From Deltaproteobacteria bacterium (lineage in GTDB: Bacteria > Desulfobacterota > WTBG01), in the NCBI GenBank assembly GCA_013139225.1, contig WTBG01000383.1, positions 1-5,926 of the forward strand: a stretch of 5,926 bases of DNA, given 5' to 3'. The translations under genes and the position numbers were made by a program. The notes beneath the pieces were generated by a model that was not told the DNA's origin, made no database searches, and saw only the letters and a program-made list of their open reading frames with translations. This document shows, one piece after another, positions 1-5,849 of the stretch (position 1 is the stretch's first letter; every line of letters begins with the position of its first letter).

Positions 1-1005
1 TTCATTAATGCCGGCTTTTTCTCTTGCTTCATCTGCTTCTTCTCCCCCATGGATATCAACCTCTTCTATTCGGGTGAGTCCTGTGTGGATTCCAATATGG
101 AAGTCTCGGACAGATTTTTGAAGTATCTGCTGGATTTCTAAAGAAGTTTCTATAGCTGTTTCAGCATCTTCAAAGACGGCCTTAACTTGCCAATCAGGGT
201 CGATAGTTGTCCGAAAGGCTTTATCCCGGATCACATGTTCAATGGGAGAGAAATAGCTTGTGGGATTATCATCCTCCTCATTGTCTTCTTCCTCTTTAAT
301 GGTTGGGGTGTGATCCATGAGAGCAAGAGACATGGTGGTCATTTCCCTCTCTTTGATTTGGTCTTCTTCCTGCCATCTAACTGAATATGCTGTGAGCTTC
401 AGGTCGTTCTGAAAAGGATGGTCTGTTTTAAGAAGTAAAAAGGCAAGATCTTCTCTTAATTGAAGTTTTTCATAGATAGATTCTGACACCAGGATTTGAT
501 CCGATTCTCCGATAGAAACCAACTTGGATGCTACATTTACCACATTGCCATATACGTCACTATCTTCTATGATTCCTCTTCCGAAATTGACACCTATGCG
601 GATTCTTATCAGCTCTTCACTGGGTAGATTAGAATTGTAATTTGAAAGCTCCCTTTGCATTGCTATAGCAGCTTGAACGGCATTGTAGGGATCATCGAAT
701 GAAGCCATTATAGAATCCCCTACCGTTTTTACAATAGTTCCATCATGTTGTTTGATAAGAGGGAAGAGCATATCATAGTGACGTTGCATCATGAGCCTGC
801 CCGCAATATCACCATGAGTTCTAAAAAAGGTGGTTGAACCCCTGATGTCGGTGAAGAGAATGGCGATTTCTCTGGTAAGCCTCTTTTCCAGCTCATCATC
901 GAGTTCTTCTACTCGTTTGATCAGTTCATCAGCATTAGAGGCAGAACTTTCCAGATTCTCTGTCGGTGTAAGTTTTGTGTCTTTTTGTTGTTGAGAAGAG
1001 TCCAT
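1..1005 (-). CDS. Class III adenylate/guanylate cyclase with tandem cyclase domains (3' end beyond window)
   Basis: This gene likely makes a cyclic nucleotide (cAMP by residue type) from a nucleoside triphosphate. The 335 visible residues start at ATG 1005 and stay open to the window edge. Residues 1-42 are polar, with a short charged helix (about 25-42) and no signal peptide or membrane segment, so the visible part looks cytosolic. Domain 1 (about 45-210) has the FTDIRGST metal motif (D53), VKTVGDS (substrate Lys K93, second metal Asp D97), and DVYGNVVNVASK, giving adenine-type Asp D150 and Asn N157. K161 sits where the transition-state Arg normally lies. An acidic stretch (238-246) follows. 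Residues 220-335 resemble a second, degenerate cyclase domain: D231 in ALMDHT, FEDAETAI at 278-285, and IGIHTG at 304-309. The start has no clear Shine-Dalgarno; an in-frame GTG two codons upstream (1011) is an alternative. Family membership is clear, but activity is uncertain. Confidence 0.88.
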   Translation of the reverse strand, partial: MDSSQQQKDTKLTPTENLESSASNADELIKRVEELDDELEKRLTREIAILFTDIRGSTTFFRTHGDIAGRLMMQRHYDMLFPLIKQHDGTIVKTVGDSIMASFDDPYNAVQAAIAMQRELSNYNSNLPSEELIRIRIGVNFGRGIIEDSDVYGNVVNVASKLVSIGESDQILVSESIYEKLQLREDLAFLLLKTDHPFQNDLKLTAYSVRWQEEDQIKEREMTTMSLALMDHTPTIKEEEDNEEDDNPTSYFSPIEHVIRDKAFRTTIDPDWQVKAVFEDAETAIETSLEIQQILQKSVRDFHIGIHTGLTRIEEVDIHGGEEADEAREKAGINE

Positions 1006-1073
1006 ATTCACTTTAAACGACGAATAAAAAGATTTGTACAGGAAATAATTGTTTACCTTAATATCCTGCTTGA

Positions 1074-1102
1074 ATTATCCAATAATTCCAAGTGCTTTTC
1101 AA
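1074..1102 (-). promoter_or_regulatory. Sigma-70-type promoter for the cyclase gene
   Basis: Read on the minus strand, TTGAAA (1102-1097) and GATAAT (1079-1074) are separated by exactly 17 bp. Each box matches the consensus at five of six positions. Transcription would begin near 1067 and leave a leader of about 60 nt before the ATG at 1005. This is a pattern match only. Confidence 0.5.
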
Positions 1103-1187
1103 ACAAAAACTGCCTATATATCTATCGTCATTTTCACTATAAAACTCAAAAGAAAAATTTTGTTGTGTGTGGGTTGTCATAGTCACC

Positions 1188-1206
1188 GCAAATTCTTTGC
1201 TATAAT
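1188..1206 (+). promoter_or_regulatory. Candidate extended -10 promoter with abutting inverted repeat, for the alaC-hom-apgM operon
   Basis: TGCTATAAT at 1198-1206 is a perfect extended -10 (TGn plus TATAAT). There is no well-placed -35: the nearest, TTGTCA at 1174-1179, is 21 bp away. The inverted repeat GCAAA-TTC-TTTGC (1188-1200) runs into the -10 and could be an operator. Initiation near 1213 would give a leader of about 259 nt that contains the 1271-1412 repeat element. Assignment to the operon is inferred from position and strand. Confidence 0.4.
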
Positions 1207-1270
1207 TCGACTTTTTCAATGACTTTTCCTCTTCGTTTTGATATTCTTAAATAAAGTATAGAAGAAACTA

Positions 1271-1412
1271 TTTACCACAGAGTTCGCTGAGAATAATAAT
1301 ATTTAAGTAAAATTAAGTAAAAGCACAAAATTCTTTTTTGCCAGTGGGATTGGAAATTCCCACCCAGAAGAAAAATTTATATCTCTGCGATCTTAGCGGT
1401 CTCTGCGGTGAA
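1271..1412. repeat. Inverted-repeat element (MITE-like or intergenic repeat) with internal hairpin
   Basis: The 22-bp arms at 1271-1292 and 1391-1412 are inverted copies matching at 17 of 22 positions. As RNA, two of the five mismatches become G-U pairs. Between them lie a tandem 10-bp duplication and a small hairpin (GTGGGA 1344-1349 with TCCCAC 1358-1363, 8-nt loop). The right arm extends leftward to 1383 and has a 9-bp period: CTCTGCG at 1383, CTTAGCG at 1392, CTCTGCG at 1401. No open frame lies inside and no target-site duplication is obvious. It could be a non-autonomous insertion or a structured leader of the downstream operon. Confidence 0.6.
1303..1322 (+). repeat. Perfect tandem duplication of TTAAGTAAAA
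   Basis: Two back-to-back identical 10-bp units occupy 1303-1312 and 1313-1322. The period is close to one helical turn, as for paired protein-binding sites. In such AT-rich DNA, replication slippage explains it equally well. Confidence 0.6.
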
Positions 1413-1471
1413 TAATTAAACGATGATATTATTTTCCAGTAACATCAATTACTTATAAGGACATTTTGATT

Positions 1472-2638
1472 ATGGAAGAGTTCAGGAGAATAAAAAGATT
1501 ACCCCCTTATGTATTCAGTATCGTTGATGCTTTAAAGATTGAAGCTAGAAGGAGGGGCGAGGATATTATTGATCTTGGCATGGGGAATCCTGATGTGCCT
1601 ACACCAAAGCCTATCATTGATAAGCTGGTTGAAGCAGTGTCAAATCCCCGCAATCATAAATATTCCGCATCGAAAGGGATTTACAAATTAAGATTGGCCA
1701 TCACAAACTGGTATAAAAGGAGGTATAATATTGATTTAGACCCTGATACGGAGGCAATTGCTACTATTGGAGCTAAAGAGGGTATTGCCCACATGGCTCT
1801 TTCTACTATTGGTTCCGGTGATTTGGTGCTTGTACCCACTCCTGCATACCCCATACATCCCTATTCTGTTATCATTGCTGGAGGAGATCTTCTTACTGTT
1901 CCATTAAGAGAGGGAAGTGATTTTTTTCAAGATTTGATTAGTGCGGTAAAACAAACCTGGCCAAAACCTAAAATGCTCATTCTTTCCTTCCCTCATAATC
2001 CGACAACTACTGTAGTGGACTTCGAATTTTTTCAAAAAGTAGTTGACTTTGCGAAAGAAAACAAGCTTTTTATTATTCATGATTTTGCATATGCTGATCT
2101 TGTTTTTGATGGATATCAGGCCCCCAGTTTCTTGCAGGTTCCTGGAGCAAAAGAGGTAGGAGTAGAATTCTTTTCTCTTTCTAAAAGTTATAGTATGCCA
2201 GGCTGGAGGGTTGGTTTTTGTGTGGGAAATTCTCACTTGATAGGAGCACTCACTAGACTGAAGAGTTATTATGATTATGGTATCTTCCAGCCTATACAGA
2301 TTGCAAGCATCATTGCTCTCAATGAACTTCAGGAAAGTGTTATTGAGATTGTTAATATCTATCAGAAAAGGAGGGATACTCTGATTGAAGGATTAAAGAG
2401 GGGAGGGTGGAAGATAGAGAAACCAAAGGCAACTATGTTTATATGGGCAAAAATTCCGGATAAATTTAGCAAGATGGGTTCGCTGGAATTTTCAAAACTG
2501 ATGCTCAAAGAAGCAAAAGTAGCAATTTCTCCCGGGATAGGTTTTGGTGATTGTGGGGAAGGTTATGTAAGGTTTGCTTTAGTAGAGAATGAACATCGAA
2601 TCAATCAAGCAGTGAGAGGAATCAGAAAGATGTTTTAG
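1472..2638 (+). CDS. alaC: AlaC-type PLP-dependent aminotransferase (probable alanine transaminase)
   Basis: This cytosolic fold-type I aminotransferase most likely interconverts pyruvate + glutamate with alanine + 2-oxoglutarate. From ATG 1472 it is 388 residues, a normal length. Landmarks are RLPPYVF near the N-terminus (as remembered for E. coli AlaC), GMGNPD at 36-41, FPHNPT with N176, HDFAYAD with D204 and Y207, the PLP lysine K238 in SLSKSY, GWRVGF with R246, and the carboxylate-binding R367 in YVRFAL. The catalytic set is complete. AAGGA at 1457-1461 lies 10 nt before ATG; a TTG at 1466 is possible but adds only two residues. It is first in an operon, 34 nt ahead of hom. That context leaves open an aspartate-family role (aspartate or LL-diaminopimelate aminotransferase), but overall similarity favours AlaC. 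Confidence 0.87.
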   Translation: MEEFRRIKRLPPYVFSIVDALKIEARRRGEDIIDLGMGNPDVPTPKPIIDKLVEAVSNPRNHKYSASKGIYKLRLAITNWYKRRYNIDLDPDTEAIATIGAKEGIAHMALSTIGSGDLVLVPTPAYPIHPYSVIIAGGDLLTVPLREGSDFFQDLISAVKQTWPKPKMLILSFPHNPTTTVVDFEFFQKVVDFAKENKLFIIHDFAYADLVFDGYQAPSFLQVPGAKEVGVEFFSLSKSYSMPGWRVGFCVGNSHLIGALTRLKSYYDYGIFQPIQIASIIALNELQESVIEIVNIYQKRRDTLIEGLKRGGWKIEKPKATMFIWAKIPDKFSKMGSLEFSKLMLKEAKVAISPGIGFGDCGEGYVRFALVENEHRINQAVRGIRKMF

Positions 2639-2672
2639 GAAGTTCCGCTTACTGACTGTTAGAGGTTGTGAT

Positions 2673-3977
2673 ATGAGGAAAATCAATATTGGGCTTATAG
2701 GTTTTGGTACTGTGGGTACAGGTGTCTTAAAGATATTGCGCAGTAACAGCAAAATGATAAGAGAGAGGCTTGGTGCTTCTATCGTTGTAAAGAAAATAGC
2801 TGATCTTGATATAAAAAGTGACAGAGGGATTAAAATAAATAAGGGTCTCTTGACAACAAGCGTAGAGGAGATCATAAATGACCCTTCGATTGATTTGGTG
2901 GTTGAACTGATAGGTGGTTTTGAGCCTGCGAAGACAATATTATTAAGTGCTGTTAACAAAGGCAAGCACGTGGTTACCGCGAACAAAGCACTTTTGGCAG
3001 GGTATGGGATTGAACTTCTTAAAGCCGCTCATAAGAGGAAAGTGGATATTGGTTTTGAAGGAAGTGTGGCAGGGGGTATCCCTATTATTAGTGCTATTAA
3101 GGAGGGGCTTTCGGCAAATCAAATCAGGTTTGTTTTAGGTATTTTGAACGGCACCGCTAACTATATCCTGAGTAAAATGACCAATGAAGGTGGAAAGTTC
3201 AAAGATATTTTAAAAGAGGCTAAGCAGCAGGGGTACGCAGAAAAGGATCCTACCCTTGATATTGACGGTTTGGATACTGCCCATAAACTGGCTATTCTCA
3301 TAAACATGGCATATGGAACGACAATTACCTTCAAAGAGATTTATACAGAGGGAATTTCCCATATCGAACCGCTTGACATTGAATTTGCCAGAGAACTGGG
3401 TTATAGAATCAAGCTCCTGGCTATTTCCAGGCAGATTAATGGTCAGGTTGAGGCACGAGTTCATCCTACTCTTATTCCTGTTACTCATCTGCTATCTAAG
3501 GTTGAAGGTACTTATAATGCTATTTTTATTGATGGAGATGCAGCAGGGCCCAGCATGTTTTATGGTAAGGGAGCTGGTATGATGCCTGCTGCCAGTGCGG
3601 TAGTTAGCGACATTATTGATATTTCCAGAAACATTGTGAGGGAAATTAATCATCGGGTCCCAATGTTTTCATACCAGAGGGAGTTTCTGAAAAAGGTTAA
3701 AATTAAAAATATCAAGGATGTTGTAACGCGTTATTATCTGAGGTTCTCCGTAGTTGATTGTACAGGAGTACTCTCGAAGATATCCGGGATTTTGGGAAGG
3801 CATAATATCAGTATTCATTCAGTGATTCAGAAAAGCAGGCGCGTTAAAGGCGTAGTGTCAATCTTTTTGCTTACTCATGAAGCTAGAGATGCTGATGTCA
3901 GAAAAGCGTTGAATGAGATAGACCGTCTATCAGTAGTACAAGATAAAACAATGTTAATCAGAATAGAAGATTTGTAG
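2673..3977 (+). CDS. hom: Homoserine dehydrogenase with C-terminal ACT domain
   Basis: Hom performs the NAD(P)H-dependent reduction of aspartate 4-semialdehyde to homoserine, the branch point to threonine and methionine. The 434 residues match the long, ACT-containing form. The N-terminal Rossmann motif is GFGTVG (10-15), and TANKALLA (102-109, K105) carries the conserved lysine. The catalytic domain includes EGSVAGGIP (129-137), GILNGTANYIL (156-166), and E190 followed by KDPTLDIDGLDTAHKL (191-206, K205). Residues about 354-432 form an ACT domain (YYLRFSVVD, GVLSKISGILG), which in this family commonly mediates threonine feedback inhibition. The ATG at 2673 has AGAGGT (2661-2666) 6 nt upstream. 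The gene appears intact. No aspartokinase is fused or adjacent, and asd and thrC are not in the window. Confidence 0.96.
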   Translation: MRKINIGLIGFGTVGTGVLKILRSNSKMIRERLGASIVVKKIADLDIKSDRGIKINKGLLTTSVEEIINDPSIDLVVELIGGFEPAKTILLSAVNKGKHVVTANKALLAGYGIELLKAAHKRKVDIGFEGSVAGGIPIISAIKEGLSANQIRFVLGILNGTANYILSKMTNEGGKFKDILKEAKQQGYAEKDPTLDIDGLDTAHKLAILINMAYGTTITFKEIYTEGISHIEPLDIEFARELGYRIKLLAISRQINGQVEARVHPTLIPVTHLLSKVEGTYNAIFIDGDAAGPSMFYGKGAGMMPAASAVVSDIIDISRNIVREINHRVPMFSYQREFLKKVKIKNIKDVVTRYYLRFSVVDCTGVLSKISGILGRHNISIHSVIQKSRRVKGVVSIFLLTHEARDADVRKALNEIDRLSVVQDKTMLIRIEDL

Positions 3978-3979
3978 AG

Positions 3980-5185
3980 ATGAAGTATGTTATTTTACTT
4001 GGAGATGGTATGGCCGATTATCCAATAAAAGAATTGGATAATAAGACACCTCTTCAGGTTGCTAAAACAGAATCGATGGATGCTGTTGCCAGCAGGGGAA
4101 AAACAGGAATGGTTCAAACCATCCCTCATGGATTGCCTCCGGGAAGTGATATCGCTAATCTAAGCATCCTGGGGTATGACCCTAATCGTTATCTCACTGG
4201 CAGAGCGGTATACGAAGCATCAAGTGCTGGTGTAAGGCTTGACTCTCATGATGTAGCTTTCCGATGCAATCTGGTTACCTTAACAAATAGTGATGGAAAC
4301 ACAATCATGGGAGATTACAGTGCAGGGCATATTACTACCGGTGAAGCAAGAGAGTTAATTGGTGAACTTGATGTGAAGTTAGGTGGTGACCAGATAAGAT
4401 TTTATCCAGGTGTAAGTTACAGACATCTCATGGTGTGGAAGAAGGGTTCAGAAAAGGTGAAGACAACACCCCCCCATGACATTAGCGGGAGAGATGTTTC
4501 TCCTTATCTGCCCGAGGGAGAAGGAGCAGCAAAGATCCTTCAATTGATGGGGGAGGCGAGGAACATTTTAAATGACAACCAGGTTAATAAGAAAAGGATA
4601 GCCGATTCAAAGCTTCCGGCGAATTCAATTTGGCTCTGGGGGCAGGGAAGACCTATCAGTCTTCCTTCGTTTAGTGAAAGGTATGGACTTAGTGGTTCGG
4701 TTATTTCCGCAGTAGATTTGATTAAGGGTATGGGTGTAACCTTGGGCCTCAGTCCGATTGAGGTTCCTGGTGCAACTGGGTATCTTGATACTAATTACCT
4801 GGGGAAGGCTTGTTATGCGCTTGAGGTACTTAAGGATAAGGACTTTGTTTTCGTTCATGTGGAAGCGCCTGATGAGGCTTCTCATAATGGTGATGTACAT
4901 AATAAGATAAAGGCTATTGAGGATTTTGACGGGATGGTGGTAAAAACTGTTCTTGAAGGAATACATCAATTTAAAGAGTATAAGATCATGGTTCTGCCTG
5001 ATCATCGAACACCGATAGTGAGGAAGACTCATACTTCGGAACCAGTTCCTTTTGCCATTTGTAGTTCAGCAAGCTTGCTGGAGGATTCTCAGCAGCATAT
5101 TAAATTTAGCGAAGAGTCAGCTGAAAAAAGCGGCTTGTTTGTGGAAAATGGATTCGAGCTGATGGATTTTTTTATCAGGAGTTAG
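3980..5185 (+). CDS. ApgM-family alkaline-phosphatase-superfamily enzyme, probable alternative homoserine kinase
   Basis: By sequence this is a cofactor-independent phosphoglycerate mutase of the archaeal ApgM type, 401 residues (normal length). Visible residues of the two-metal active site are D9 in LLGDGMADYP, the nucleophile candidate S56 in PPGSDIANLS, D298 and H302 in EAPDEASHNGD, D341 and H342 in LPDHRTP, and H351 in RKTHTSEP. It starts 2 nt after the hom stop, so translation is probably coupled; no strong Shine-Dalgarno is seen. Subfamily members beside hom have been proposed to replace ThrB (from memory, TIGR02535, 'proposed homoserine kinase'), so phosphorylation of homoserine is my preferred role. 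True 2-phosphoglycerate/3-phosphoglycerate mutase activity is the alternative. Family assignment is secure; substrate is inferred from context. Confidence 0.9.
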   Translation: MKYVILLGDGMADYPIKELDNKTPLQVAKTESMDAVASRGKTGMVQTIPHGLPPGSDIANLSILGYDPNRYLTGRAVYEASSAGVRLDSHDVAFRCNLVTLTNSDGNTIMGDYSAGHITTGEARELIGELDVKLGGDQIRFYPGVSYRHLMVWKKGSEKVKTTPPHDISGRDVSPYLPEGEGAAKILQLMGEARNILNDNQVNKKRIADSKLPANSIWLWGQGRPISLPSFSERYGLSGSVISAVDLIKGMGVTLGLSPIEVPGATGYLDTNYLGKACYALEVLKDKDFVFVHVEAPDEASHNGDVHNKIKAIEDFDGMVVKTVLEGIHQFKEYKIMVLPDHRTPIVRKTHTSEPVPFAICSSASLLEDSQQHIKFSEESAEKSGLFVENGFELMDFFIRS

Positions 5186-5211
5186 TTTTATATTGTGAGT
5201 GACAATAAATA

Positions 5212-5247
5212 GTCCTTGCGAGGGGAACTCCCCTTATTTGCAAAGAC
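5212..5247. repeat. REP-like imperfect hairpin downstream of the operon
   Basis: The outer stem pairs GTC-C-TTGC (5212-5219) with GCAA-A-GAC (5240-5247) around one C/A mismatch. An inner stem pairs AGGGG (5221-5225) with CCCCT (5230-5234) over a 4-nt loop. The GTCxTTGCGAGG start resembles dispersed intergenic repeats seen in several anaerobe genomes (memory-based). It sits 27 nt past the apgM-like stop and could stabilise or end that transcript, but no T-tract follows, so it is not called an intrinsic terminator. A smaller inverted repeat, ATTGT-GAGTG-ACAAT, lies just upstream at 5192-5206. Confidence 0.5.
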
Positions 5248-5284
5248 AATAATACATCTGTGTTTGGATGAAACATAGGCTGGA

Positions 5285-5298
5285 AGTGTACATACACT
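5285..5298. promoter_or_regulatory. Short palindrome AGTGTA-CA-TACACT, possible operator
   Basis: A perfect 6-bp inverted repeat with a 2-bp centre lies about 70 nt upstream of the thioesterase start. The symmetry suits a dimeric regulator, but no promoter boxes are convincingly placed around it and no regulator gene is adjacent. Confidence 0.25.
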
Positions 5299-5312
5299 AT
5301 CAGTTGTTTTTA

Positions 5313-5347
5313 CTTTCTTAGTGTGTCTTCGTGTTCTTTGTGGTTTC
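5313..5347. repeat. 9-10-bp-periodic CTTNGTG repeat, same family as the arms of the 1271-1412 element
   Basis: CTTAGTG at 5317, CTTCGTG at 5327 and CTTTGTG at 5336 follow one another at 10 and 9 bp and end in GGTTTC. The arms at 1271-1292 (minus reading) and 1383-1412 (plus reading) show the same layout with CTYNGYG units ending in GGTRAA. The resemblance suggests a dispersed intergenic repeat. It contains the GTG at 5331, which is in frame with the downstream gene but is not its likely start. Confidence 0.5.
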
Positions 5348-5369
5348 ATTTGCTTCAGGAAAGAATTTT

Positions 5370-5777
5370 ATGAGAAAAAATGTTGCCGAGTACAGGGTAA
5401 TCTTTTCAGATATAGATTCCATGGGAGTCGTCTATTACGCCAATTACTTAAGCTGGTTTGAAAGAGGACGGACGGAGTTTTTCCGGGAGATAGATTTACC
5501 CTATACCGAGATTGTAAAGCAAGGTGTTATGATACCGGTATCTGAGGTTTATTGTAAGTATCATAAACCAGCCAGATATGATGATGTTGTGCAAATAGAG
5601 ACAACAGTTTCTTCTTTCAAGAGAGTGACAATTGTCTTTGACTGTGAGATATACAGAAAAAGTGACAGGACACTTCTGATCAGCGGGTATACCAAACACG
5701 CTTTTCTTGACTTAAATGGAAAAATTGTAAAGATTCCAGATTTTATTCATGAAAAGATCAAATCACTCATGGAATAA
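5370..5777 (+). CDS. YbgC/4-hydroxybenzoyl-CoA-type hot-dog acyl-CoA thioesterase
   Basis: This small cytosolic enzyme probably hydrolyses an acyl-CoA thioester. The 135-residue length is typical of a single hot-dog domain acting as a tetramer. The N-terminus has the family signature FSDIDSMGVVYYANYLSWFERGR (12-34), with D16 the catalytic Asp candidate; the residue after VVY is Tyr where many YbgC proteins have His. ATG 5370 is chosen because AGGAAAG (5357-5363) sits 6 nt upstream. The in-frame GTG at 5331 would add 13 residues encoded by repeat DNA. No tol-pal genes, which often accompany ybgC, are visible, so the substrate (short acyl-CoA, aromatic acyl-CoA or a phospholipid-related acyl) cannot be told. 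Confidence 0.87.
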   Translation: MRKNVAEYRVIFSDIDSMGVVYYANYLSWFERGRTEFFREIDLPYTEIVKQGVMIPVSEVYCKYHKPARYDDVVQIETTVSSFKRVTIVFDCEIYRKSDRTLLISGYTKHAFLDLNGKIVKIPDFIHEKIKSLME

Positions 5778-5809
5778 GGTGGTGCAGGGAAGAGTAGACA
5801 TAATTTTAC

Positions 5810-5838
5810 TTGACAAATATTCATATATAGAATAGAAA
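5810..5838 (+). promoter_or_regulatory. Promoter of the initiator tRNA gene
   Basis: A consensus -35, TTGACA (5810-5815), is followed after 17 bp by TAGAAA (5833-5838), which matches the -10 consensus at four of six positions. Initiation would fall near 5845, only a few bases before the mature tRNA 5' end at 5850. TAGAAT at 5828-5833 looks more like a -10 box but lies too close to this -35. Confidence 0.55.
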
Positions 5839-5849
5839 TTAGTCATTGA

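Larger units (their letters stand above)
1006..1471. other. Divergent intergenic region, 466 bp
   Basis: This region separates the leftward cyclase from the rightward amino-acid operon. I see no convincing protein gene: the one short open frame crossing its left part (plus strand, to 1182) begins with TTG inside the cyclase 5' end and has a low-complexity composition. It holds the cyclase promoter, an extended -10 candidate for the operon, a 10-bp tandem duplication and an inverted-repeat element, each listed separately. I found no T-box motif, riboswitch core or run of regulatory codons in the leader. Confidence 0.75.

Noticed and set aside
187..384. 65-codon plus-strand open frame
   Set aside because: It lies wholly antisense to the well-supported cyclase gene and has no recognisable domain.
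985..1182. 65-codon plus-strand open frame in the divergent intergenic region
   Set aside because: It starts with TTG inside the 5' end of the cyclase, lacks a ribosome binding site, covers the cyclase promoter and has a low-complexity composition.
1174..1206. TTGTCA with TATAAT as an ordinary sigma-70 promoter
   Set aside because: The spacing is 21 bp, too long for normal recognition; only the extended -10 reading is kept.
1213..1471. T-box or amino-acid attenuator in the alaC leader
   Set aside because: I could not find a T-box core, a specifier-loop arrangement, a leader peptide rich in Thr/Ala/Ile codons, or a hairpin followed by a T-tract.
2579..2986. 135-codon minus-strand frame opposite alaC/hom
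   Set aside because: It is antisense to two clear genes across their junction; the hydrophobic composition is a by-product of the opposite coding frame.
4625..5032. 135-codon minus-strand frame opposite the ApgM-like gene
   Set aside because: It overlaps the catalytic core of a confident gene and shows no family signature.
5192..5247. Intrinsic terminator after the ApgM-like gene
   Set aside because: The hairpins are real but no run of T follows on either strand.
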